Source of the DNA: Gautieria morchelliformis
Lineage: Eukaryota; Basidiomycota; Agaricomycetes; Gomphales; Gomphaceae
NCBI GenBank assembly: GCA_015179125.1
Contig: WHVA01000136.1
Location: 168,268-232,267, forward strand
DNA: 64,000 nt
Direction of reading: 5' to 3'
Positions 1 through 8,435 of the stretch are shown here, piece after piece (position 1 is the first letter of the stretch; each line of letters opens with the position of its first letter). The notes below the pieces were generated by a model. The model made no database searches and was not told the DNA's origin. It saw only the letters and a list, made by a program, of their open reading frames with translations. The translations under genes were made by a program, and so were the position numbers.

Positions 1-450
1 CACATTGTGTCTTGGGTATGACTTGCGGGAGCAGAATCTTCGCAGAATGCTGAACCTCCTTTTCACGCTCTGGTGCGCGGGTAGGCATGGGTAATGGTTC
101 TTCTGACGCTGTTTCGTCCAAGGCCCGGGTACCGATTTGCGGCGGCGAACGGAGACTGGGGGCGGAGCTGCTGAAGCCTGTCTTTGACAACCTGTTGCGC
201 TGCTGGAAAGGCAGCGTTGTAAATGTGTATGGTCGCAAGCAATGGATAGATCTTCTGGTGGTGGTGATGGTGATGGTAATGAACATGGTGGGATAGTGTT
301 CGCGGGTATGCGGTAGGACGAGTGACGAGGAGATACGGATGACACTGGCAAATAGGTGTGTCAGCGTACAAACGCAGAGGAATGAGATGGAGCATCCACG
401 CGTCAAGATGCGGGTTGTTCGTATTTCTTGATCAAGTGTTTATATTGGAA
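1..450. repeat. Rearranged duplicate of the MFS/arrestin 3' ends
   Basis: Bases 1-170 resemble the arrestin coding region near 12046-12206. Bases 170-445 resemble 11240-11545, which holds the MFS transporter end, the intergenic spacer and the arrestin stop region. The order of the two blocks is reversed relative to the intact locus, as expected if a tandem duplication junction was copied. Frames are broken, so no protein is predicted. Confidence 0.75.
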
Positions 451-947
451 GGTGAGGTGGAAATAGTACCACCGGTTAAGGTTACATAAGGCTTTGACTG
501 GCTGCCCCCTGCGCATGTTTCTTTTATTGCGAGGCCTTGACTGGTGACCAAAGCCTGTCAGGCGAAATTACTCGTGTCTTGGCTCTCGTCCAGCTCGCAG
601 GGCTTCGAGCGACTCAACTGTCCCGCCATCGTATGAGGCTCCTACTCCTGCTATGAATCCGATGGTTGCCGGTTTCACTAGCGCACTGCGCAAAAGCTGC
701 AAGTAAAGGTGGTACGTGTCGGCCATGCATATCAACCTGAAAAGTAGTCCACCCTTCAACCAATGATATCGGAGGGAGTCTTTGCCAGGCATGGAGGGCA
801 CTCGTCAGGAACTTCGACGCTGCTGATACTGGTTGGTCAACGGTTAGTCGATACGCTGGTCCAACGAGGTAAGCCTAAGTAATACCAATCTTAGACCTTT
901 CAACGAAGGAAGAAGGAAGCAAGTCTTCCGTCGATGTCTTGCACAGT
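451..947. other. No recognisable feature
   Basis: Only short open frames without domain similarity or splice-consistent structure. I see no gene, RNA or repeat here. Confidence 0.5.
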
Positions 948-1890
948 CACCCTATTTTTTCTTTGTCATTTTCATGGTAAATAATCTCTGCCGGTTTACG
1001 TCTCGCGGCGACTGCACAACTAGGTTGGCGATTGCACAATGTCCTAAGATCGTCACCGGTTGTCTCGCGTGTAGAGATCTATACTGTCGGTCAGGTACTC
1101 GGCGGACAATAGGTGAGACTAATTGACATACTTGTCTACTGATCATATCCCGGTGCCCCAATCAGCAAGTGCAGGACACTATGCCTATTTATTCCTTGTG
1201 ATTTTATGGCAAATAATCACTAAGGACGTCTCCGCCGGTTTACGTCTCCCATTGACGGCACAACTAGGATGGCCATTGCACAATGTCATGGGATCGTTAC
1301 TGGCTGTCTCGGGTGTAGAGATGTATCCTGTCGGTCAGATACTCGGCGGACTATAGGTGAAGCTAATTCACATACCTGTTTACTGATCATATCCCGCCGC
1401 CCGATCCTCATGTGCAGTACACTATGCCTATTTATTCCTTGTCCTTATCATGGCAAATAATCTCTCCCAACTTCCCAGCACGTCACCGCCAGTTTACGTC
1501 TCACGTAGACGTGATCCACAACTTGGTCGACCATTGCACACTATTCTGAGACCATGACCGGATGTCTCGCGCACAGAGATCTACTCTGTCGTCAGACTCG
1601 GCGGACAACAGGTGAAACTAATTGACATACCTGTCTACTGATCATATCCCGCCGCCCGATCATCATGTGCGGGACACTATGCCTATTTATTCCTTGTTAT
1701 TTTCATGACAAATAATCTCTCCCAACTTCCAAACCCATCCCTGCCAGTTCATATCTCACATTGACGGCATCCACAACTCGGTCGGCCATTGCACACTGTC
1801 CTGTGATCGTGACCGGCTGTCTCGCGCGCAGAGATCTATTCTGTCGTCAGCCACTCGACGGACAAAAGATGGAAGTAAGTTGACATACTA
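948..1890 (+). repeat. Tandem repeat, four units of about 240-260 bp
   Basis: The landmark 'aggtgaaactaattgacat' recurs (with changes) at about 1111, 1354, 1609 and 1868, giving periods of about 243, 255 and 259 bp. A partial first unit starts near 948. Each unit also carries 'actatgcctatttattcctt' and 'agagatctac' type landmarks. Units have diverged by substitutions and small indels. The short ORFs inside are products of the repeat and have no coding look. Confidence 0.85.
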
Positions 1891-2599
1891 TTTCATGTAG
1901 GTTTCCAATCGTGGATTGGACTACATACCTCCAACCCGTCATCGGCGAGGCCGTTTTGACCTAGACCCAAGGTGCGTCCGCTGTGTAAACACCTTGAGTA
2001 CGACGCACTCAGATTGCAGGCAAGCATCCCGTGTTATAGTCGTATGTATGTTCGGTTAGATGATATACGCGTTCCTCCAGCCATGGATTCAAGGCTGATG
2101 TGAGGCACATCATGAGCGTTTCAAACACTGTAAGGCAGCGGTATGTGAAACTTACTTTTCACTGTATTATCCTTGCAGAAAGCGGTGAGCGCTGTTCTAC
2201 ACCCAGTCTTTCCCAGGTCGAAATGTGCGCTGATAAACCGAAGTGATTAGGGGGAGATCATCACACTGTACTTGAAGCGCGTCCATTAATTTCTAAGCGA
2301 ATCGAGGTGGAAAGAGATTTGCGGTCGGTTTGTACCCGTGACACGACCGTGACTCTATGCGAACTTCAGTAACAATGAAAATAACGACCACAATTTGAGC
2401 CATTGTTAGTGCTATGTTTCGCACAAGTGCTTTACTCATCGGTGCCACTGTTTTTAAAGGCTGACGTTGCTAGCGATCGTACATCTCGGGGGATGGCTTG
2501 GAGCACCATATACACAAAAAATACGATTCACTTTCTTCCACAAATGTCGCATCTCAGAATGTATGGGGGAATGTACCTCAAGGCACTCGCGGCCGTGCA
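1891..2599. other. No recognisable feature
   Basis: Non-repetitive sequence with no ORF that resembles a known protein. It may hold upstream regulatory sequence of the forkhead-like locus that follows. Confidence 0.4.
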
Positions 2600-2734
2600 T
2601 CGGAATGTCTGTTGATCAACTCTAACCCAAATCAGGTCTCAAAATCGTTCTCCGATGCTTCCTGGAATGTGCGCATTCATTTACGCGATGGCTATCAGCG
2701 CTCTCAAAATTATAAGGTCCGTCAGTGCCGCCCA

Positions 2735-2821
2735 GATGGAATGTTATATAATTCGGCACCTTTCTTTCAGCCATCCATCCATACCCCACTCCCATTCCTC
2801 CACCTCTCCTCCTCCTCTAAA
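2735..2821 (+). promoter_or_regulatory. TATA box and pyrimidine-rich leader of the 2.8-kb forkhead locus
   Basis: A TTATATAAT element sits at 2744-2752. It is followed by a C/T-rich leader, and an ATG at 2822 is followed 15 bp later by a GTAAGT donor. A second copy of this TATA and leader, without the ATG, lies at 6385-6440. The arrangement of TATA, leader, ATG and first intron is typical of fungal core promoters. The call is an inference from layout. Confidence 0.5.
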
Positions 2822-4072
2822 ATGCTTCCAGCATCGGTAAGTATACACACTGATTACCTGTACATCTTGAACTCCAGCGTAGCCTGGTGCCTCCTGATGC
2901 AACACCTATGTGGCATCCATGGTCTATACTATGCTGCGGTCTCTGCACCTTCACTTTTTTATTTTCTGCGTTTTTGTGACGTTCAGAAACTTTCTAATCT
3001 ACTGCTTACTCGCACTAGACTCATCAGGACCTGCGTCCCCATCGGCCTTCGGTGAACGACAAATTGGATATCAGTTCACGATATCTGCCACCCCCACGTG
3101 GCTATGAAGCATTTTGTCACCACCCACATTTCCATCTGTACGAGACGACTCGTACATCACAGGAGATGCCTCATGTGGCACCCAACAGCCCAAGCGAGCT
3201 CCATGCTCGTGCTGAGGAAGGTGGGCTCCCTATGTGATTCATGATATTCATGCTCATCCCCTACCTGTTTGATAGCAGACCACGGTCCACATTTCGAAAA
3301 TCGGGTGTACTACCCAGAACACTACCAGGCGGGGGTCGTTCCTTTTGCTGCGGAAGGTAGGCTTCCTATGCGACCCATTGATTATATTCATGCTCATCCC
3401 CCTACCTGTTTGATAGCAGACCACCGACGTTTACAAAATCGGGTGTACTACCCGGAACATTGGCAGGCCGCATTCGATAGGATGGATCGTACGCGTACCA
3501 AGTATTCATGAGCTGACTACTACTCACGCTCCGCTTGTGTAGCCGCGGCCGTCGCTGAATGCGAACGACGGGGCCCAAACGCCTTGCATGATGCCACGAA
3601 CATCGTAACGGACAAATTGCCGTGTACATGGCCGGACGCCATCAAGGCGGCCATCTTGGGGTCTCCGTTCAACATGCTGACTTGCAGGGACATATTTACG
3701 GTGATCCAAGCACGGTTCCCACTGTGCACAAATGTTAAAATCGTGAGTTGTCTTCATCTTTGTTTCGGCCTTCGCTCGGCATGTGTGTCGTTTCTATCTG
3801 TTCCGATTGCAGAAGCTGGGTGACTCGGGATCACTAGTGTATTGATACTGATTGCTTGTTCTTGTTTCTAGGCGAGGGTCAGTAGCGTGTTGAGTACAAA
3901 CCCACAATTCGAGAAGCGAGAGTGGTGGCGGCTTGTGAATCGTGTATGCCTCCGAGAGTTAACCACTTTGTCTTGCTATGCTCATTTGGGCTGTGGACGT
4001 ATGTGGAGACGGAGACCCGGGTGCCGAGAGGATCTTAGAGGAAGAGGAAGGGCAAGCAACCAGAACATCTAG
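2822..4072 (+). pseudogene. Divergent forkhead-domain gene or pseudogene (copy 3)
   Basis: Coding segments that join in frame are 3019-3220, 3357-3488, 3543-3742 and 3872-4072 (245 codons including the stop). The two downstream introns (3489-3542, phase 1; 3743-3871, phase 0) are at the same places and phases as in the forkhead genes at 18977 and 23701. The second exon carries the forkhead core 'IKAAILGSP...LTCRDIF'. The third carries 'VLSTNPQFEKR', matching the end of helix 3 onward. Helix-3 contacts (N-S-x-R-H) are replaced, the 'EPGKGNYW' wing is missing, and the Trp before helix 3 is lost. The N-terminal part is uncertain: 'MLPAS' at 2822 and an exon from 2878 are possible, but no good phase-matched donor links them to 3019. 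An in-frame TGA at 3235 is removed only if 3221-3356 is spliced. It may be a neofunctionalised factor or a decaying copy. Confidence 0.65.
3211..3482 (+). repeat. 136-bp tandem duplication within the forkhead copy 3 coding region
   Basis: The unit starting 'gctgaggaaggtgggct' at 3211 recurs as 'gctgcggaaggtaggct' at 3347, an offset of 136 bp. Both units encode the pre-domain 'NRVYYPEH' motif. The length is not a multiple of three, so the duplication shifts the frame. Each copy begins with an AGGT, so 3221-3356 starts with GT and ends with AG. Confidence 0.85.
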
Positions 4073-4734
4073 TAAATGCCACGTAGCTCAATATGATCTC
4101 CTGCACGTTGGCAAGTTTTCCTCGAAGCAAACTTTAGTCATGACAAATGATCCAATTATCAGAGCAAAAAATGCGACTCGCAAGCTAACGGGCAGAGTTC
4201 TCATCATTGGCTCCCACGGAATAGTTCAGGGATAGCGGCCAAGACAACAACCATATGTAAGCAAGGGTAATAATGGCCCTTGACCACTCAGGAGGGGTCT
4301 GAGTGGTGTTGTGTCATCCGCTGTCCAGTCTTATCTTCTATGGTTTCGTGACATAGGGTCGAGTCTCCGTCATTCGCCAGTTCAAGGTCTGCATCTCCCG
4401 GTATTCACCATCTAGACAGCTCAGCCGTCGTGCATTCAAATATCCGGGAGTCTGAAAGGACGAAGAGTTCTCTCGACACAACTTTGTCAGGTTAATGAAT
4501 ACCAGACGTGTGGTCACTGACATTCGGCTGGTGTCCCGGAGTTTGTAGGTACCTGGTCGCCGATGCTACACCCGGGGTTGCCGCACAGAATTATCGGTTC
4601 TCCTTCATGGAAGCCTGGTTTACCTGCTCGATGTCAGCGTGAGATAGAGGCCTTGCCCAGTCAGATATCCTCGAGATGAGAAAGAGTTCATGAAAATTTA
4701 CTGTATTAATTAATTGATCTTTAAAATCAAATTT
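4073..4734. other. No supported gene
   Basis: Short frames only, including an 85-codon frame ending at 4235 that overlaps the forkhead tail. None shows a domain or convincing splice structure. Confidence 0.4.
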
Positions 4735-4869
4735 ATGCGGAATCCGACCCTAAAGAAGGAGGCGGAGGCTGTCCCGGTTTTATACCATGATCCACAAGCA
4801 TTAGTACTAGAGATCTATCTCAACTATGATTGGGATCGAGACGCGGCAGAGAATAGTTATGAGGTGTAA
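4735..4869 (+). pseudogene. Fragment resembling the SEC7/BIG Arf-GEF N-terminal region
   Basis: A 44-codon frame contains 'VLYHDPQALVLEIYLNYDWD'. This resembles the conserved 'LYLNYDCD' stretch of the HUS region of Sec7-type Arf guanine-nucleotide exchange factors, which act in Golgi traffic. The parent protein is well over 1,000 residues, so this is a small piece. A GT at 4864 could start an intron. About 75 bp downstream, another frame holds 'MGTSRLSAPKEKL' (from 4943), which may be the next part of the same protein. No catalytic Sec7 domain is present. Assignment rests on one short motif and remembered family sequence. Confidence 0.4.
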
Positions 4870-4979
4870 TTGTTACTCTCACCCTAGATCTGCACCAACC
4901 TCACGCGTGTCGGCCTTCAGTCTCATGAATATAATATAAAAAATGGGCACCTCGCGGCTTTCTGCCCCAAAGGAGAAGC

Positions 4980-5303
4980 TTGTTGATCACACAAGCCCTG
5001 ATCAACTCGGTCTACACTCCACCCATCACTCAGTACAAATGCGTATTGGGGACGCGACCAGGAGACCCGGATAGCAATTCTTATGGTCTATTTGAAGGCA
5101 AGCTGAAGCAGCAGAGTTTAGAGTGGTCCACCCCAAGAGACCCTAAATACGTGCTCTACCTGAGCTGGGATTTGACGAAAAGCGAAGCTTCTGTGCATTG
5201 GTCGAATAAAATAGGTTCCGTGGGCCGGCAGGGCATCATAGGTCGTGCGCCCAGCGAGCAGGAGCTTATAGACGCATTGAATAACAAACATCTTGTCATG
5301 TGA
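4980..5303 (+). CDS. Hypothetical ORF, unrecognised
   Basis: An open frame of about 107 codons begins at a TTG and has no convincing ATG, so the true start is unclear. It overlaps the possible Sec7-like frame from 4943. The protein is polar and looks soluble ('YVLYLSWDLTKSEASVHW', 'APSEQELIDAL'). An A/T-rich TATA-like run 'ataatataaaaaatggg' lies at about 4931-4946. I recognise no family. It could be a partial exon of a broken gene. Confidence 0.3.
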   Translation: MLITQALINSVYTPPITQYKCVLGTRPGDPDSNSYGLFEGKLKQQSLEWSTPRDPKYVLYLSWDLTKSEASVHWSNKIGSVGRQGIIGRAPSEQELIDALNNKHLVM

Positions 5304-5585
5304 GCTATCGGCGAATTTTTGCTGGTTCATATGGGTTATGGCCGATCGGTGCATAGATATATTGGATATGAAGGTGCAGAGCAGTATGTTCGGTCGAACA
5401 AGATAATTAAAACAACTCCGGCGGTGTGCAGCTACCATGCATTGGGGCGGCTCACTGGACTGATGCGGAACACGGGCGATTTTGACCGTGTGCATGTTGG
5501 GCTCCTGCCCCAACTGCTTCTCGGGAGAGGCTTGAGGAGAGTGTCGTGAACTGAGCGAAGGCCATGATCTATAATCTATACCAGG
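5304..5585. other. No supported gene
   Basis: Overlapping short frames on both strands with no recognisable domain. Confidence 0.4.
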
Positions 5586-5795
5586 GTGGACTGATTAGTC
5601 TCACATGCGCGTAGGGCGATTGAGAATCGCCATATGATGACGAACAGGGTGAAAATGGGCCATTCTTAGGGAGAATAGCCAGAACAGCGCGAGGCTGAGG
5701 GTTGAAATAACTCTAGTAAGCAGAAGCAGAGTGGGCGAGGTAGTGGTAGAGGCATCGTATGCTGGAGATTGGCTTGACTACTAGAGAAACCGGCG
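5586..5795 (+). repeat. Duplicated segment, copy 1 (partner at 7586-7785)
   Basis: Starts 'ctgattagtctcacatgcgc' and runs to 'gaaaccggcgacga', nearly identical to 7586-7785 except for small indels and substitutions. It lies immediately upstream of duplicated arrestin/MFS pieces. No ORF is conserved between the copies. Confidence 0.85.
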
Positions 5796-6280
5796 ACGAC
5801 TTGGGGCGGAGCCTTCGTCGACGCAGCAGGGGTGGCTGAAGTGTCTCTTGGAACAACCTGTTCAACTCATGCCTGCTGGGAAGGCAACGTTATAGATGTG
5901 TATGGCCATAAGCAATGATTAGATCATGTGGTGGTGGCGGTGATGATGATGATAATGAACATGGCGAGATAGCGTTAGCGATAGCTTGTGGTATGAGGTA
6001 GGACAAGCGATTAGGAGATACGTATGACACTGGGAGATAAGCGTGCAAGATGATGAGAGTACATATGCAGAGGAATGAGATGGAAGGTGCCCACGTGTTA
6101 CGATAAAGATTGTTATTTCTTGATCAAGTCTTTAAGCTTTAAGCCTAGCTTGCGCAAAAGCAATGTCTTCCGGCAAGACCGGGACTTATTGAACGAATCC
6201 TCTGAAAAGGGACGAGCTGGGTCGAGCCAAGAAACGCGGCTCCACTCTCAACAAAGGAGGGCGAGCAAGCGACGCATGTC
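5796..6280 (+). repeat. Second rearranged duplicate of the MFS/arrestin 3' ends
   Basis: A short arrestin-like piece (5800-5845, like 12190-12225) joins a segment like 11250-11690. That segment holds the last MFS codons ('gctgggaaggca...ttatag' near 5876), the spacer and the arrestin C-terminal coding end (to about 6275). The same unusual junction occurs near 170 in the copy at the window start, so both derive from one rearranged ancestor. The arrestin frame is broken. Confidence 0.75.
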
Positions 6281-6645
6281 TGCTGATCACGTCTAACCCA
6301 AATCAGGTCTCAAAATCGTTCTCCGATGCTTCCTGGAAATGTGCGCGATAGCTATCAGCGCTCTCAAAATTACAAGGCTATATAATCTGGCACCTTTCTT
6401 TCAGCAGTTCATCCATACCCACTCCCACTCCTCCACCATTCGTGAGTATGCATACCGATTACCTGTGTATCTCAAACTCCAGCGTAGCCTGGTGCCTCCG
6501 GATGCGACACCTGTGTGGCATCCATGTTCTATACTATGCTGCGGTCTCTCACTGCTTACTCGCATTAGACTCATCACGACAAACTGGATATTGGTTCACG
6601 ATATCTGTGGCACCCCCACGTGGCTATATAGCCACACTTGCATGG
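6281..6645 (+). repeat. Dispersed copy of the forkhead copy 3 promoter/leader region
   Basis: Closely matches 2612-3100: 'tctaacccaaatcaggtctc', a TATATAAT at about 6385, the pyrimidine-rich leader, and the stretch encoding 'RSLVPPDATP'. The ATG found at 2822 is missing here and several deletions are present. It is fused directly to the arrestin fragment at about 6275. Confidence 0.8.
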
Positions 6646-6650
6646 AAAGT

Positions 6651-6824
6651 TCCGGGTAGTACACCCGATTGTCGAAACGTGGTCTGTTGTCTGCTATCAA
6701 ACAGGTAGGATGGGCTTCCTATGCGAATCATTGATGATATTCATGCTCACCCTACCTGTTTGATAGCAGACCACGGACCACGTATCGACAATCGGGTGTA
6801 CTACCCAGAACTTTGCCAGGCCCT
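6651..6824. repeat. Inverted repeat of the 'YYP' motif segment
   Basis: The left arm, 6651-6707, reads 'ccgggtagtacacccgattg...ctatcaaacaggtag'. The right arm, 6756-6822, is its reverse complement ('ctacctgtttgatagcag...cgggtgtactacccag'). Both match the motif-coding segment at 3262-3330 of the forkhead copy 3 locus. About 50 bp separate the arms. Confidence 0.8.
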
Positions 6825-7375
6825 ACCTGCTTTTTTTTTTTCTTTTTCTATTTCCATTTATATCCATTGAGTCTGCTCATGTAGGATAATACATGTCATG
6901 TAACTACCAGACCATGATCAGGGTGACTCAACATTAGCCCTAAGGTGGGTGGTCCCAGGTTGGACTAACACCCCAAAGAAATTAGCGACTGTAAGGTATG
7001 AGAAGTTAATAATGTAAATGGGTGGGCAAGTCCCGTAACACAGCCGAAAGCGTCCTTGCATGTCATGACTACATACGAAAGAGACCTTTGTCAAGAGTGA
7101 AAGGGAACAGGACGGGCAAACGAGGCGGGCGCGGCAAGCGGATGGGTAAGGCGTGTGGGACGAGCGGGCGCGTGGGACAACCGAGCGTGCATGCGGAACG
7201 GGGTGTGCGGAACGGGCAGAGCTTATGGGACATGCAAAAGGTGGGTGCGACGAGCGATGCGTGTGGGCGGTGTTGGCTTGATGTTTTCCTGTGAAAATAT
7301 CTGTTGTGTGTCAGCTGTCAATTCTGCTGTGGGGGAAGGTCAGTTCTAGTTCATGGGCTGGGAGGAAGGGGGAGT
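6825..7375. other. Homopyrimidine tract and G-rich low-complexity stretch
   Basis: A poly-T/C run occupies about 6829-6856. A G-rich region (7090-7290) has loosely repeated 'gcgtgtgggac' words. The overlapping frames there are products of composition. No gene is supported. Confidence 0.5.
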
Positions 7376-7587
7376 CGGTGGGGGGCGGGTGGGTGAAAAC
7401 ACCTCATTGCGTCGACGTAGTCGAGTGTGTATTCGATGCAGTTTGGGCCGGAGAGCAGTTTTGATATGTCTAGTGCGTCGCACCTCAACGCTGCGAGCAT
7501 ACCTTGGCGATGTCTTGCGTGTGCGATACAGGAGAGGAGGAAGTGCCGGACCGACTCTTCTTTCCGGTTGCAGCACGGGCATAAAGC
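7376..7587 (-). mobile_element. Non-LTR retrotransposon relic: zinc-binding tail of the reverse transcriptase
   Basis: Read from 7587 downward, one frame gives 'CPCCNRKEESVRHFLLSC' followed by 'HARHRQGML'. This Cys-Cys-His-Cys pattern is the zf-RVT-like tail at the C-terminus of fungal LINE polyproteins. Only about 70 codons remain and no RT or endonuclease is nearby. It abuts the 7586 end of the duplicated segment. Confidence 0.65.
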
Positions 7588-7785
7588 TGATTAGTCTCAC
7601 ATGCGCGTAGGGCGATTGAGAGTCGCCATATGATGACGAACGGGGTGAAAATGAGCCATTCTTAGGGGGAATAGCCAGAACAGCGCGAGTCTGAGGGTTG
7701 AACTCACTCTAGTAAGCAGAGTGGGCGAGGTGGTGGTCGAGGCATCGTATGCTGGAGATTGGCTTGACTAGAGAAACCGGCGACG
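7586..7785 (+). repeat. Duplicated segment, copy 2 (partner at 5586-5795)
   Basis: Near-identical partner of the 5586 copy. It ends at 'gaaaccggcgacga', after which the sequence leads to the MFS upstream region. Confidence 0.85.
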
Positions 7786-8435
7786 AAAGATATAGGCTTG
7801 TGTTGTGATGGGGCGCGGATGTGGTGTTGTGGCAATGGACAAGGGAAAGGAAGAGGCGCGATATACGGCCTTGTTCTCGTGGGGAAACCCCGAAGCTGCA
7901 CTCGAGCGTGTTCAGCGAAATTCACTCGCGTTCGAGTGCACATAGATTGTTTGCCAATATTACATAATCCCACCGCAACGACCGCTTTTGGAATGTACAG
8001 TGCTGAGCGCTGAAGCGCTGATAGCTGCTGATAGCTGACATCGGTTCTAGCAAGCTTGTGGATTCAACTATCGGCTACCTCTGTTCTTGGGATTCGTGGG
8101 TGAATCAGACATGAAATAGACCCTGTGGTCACGGCAACCGATTCAATATCAACTGAAGAAGACCAGGATAAGCCTCATACTTAGTGGCGTGGATAACCAA
8201 TGACTATAGCAAGCTGGACATTAATGCAGCCTATCTGCCTTAAAAGACGACTCTCGATTGATCACTTTACATCTTATATGCTCATCTGTGCTTCTGAGCT
8301 GAGTCCAAAGTCGTTTCTTCAACCGTTAACACCCGCCTCGAGCTTGAGATACTAGTCTAGTAGCAGGTGCGCAAGACAAACAACGCATGGCATGGCCGCT
8401 TCATGTGACGATCTTCTTCTGCGCAGCCTTTCCAT
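7786..8435. promoter_or_regulatory. Upstream region of the MFS transporter
   Basis: No gene seen. A short direct repeat 'gctgatagctgctgatagct' lies near 8014-8036. It presumably holds the promoter of the downstream transporter; no clear TATA box close to the start codon was identified. Confidence 0.3.
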
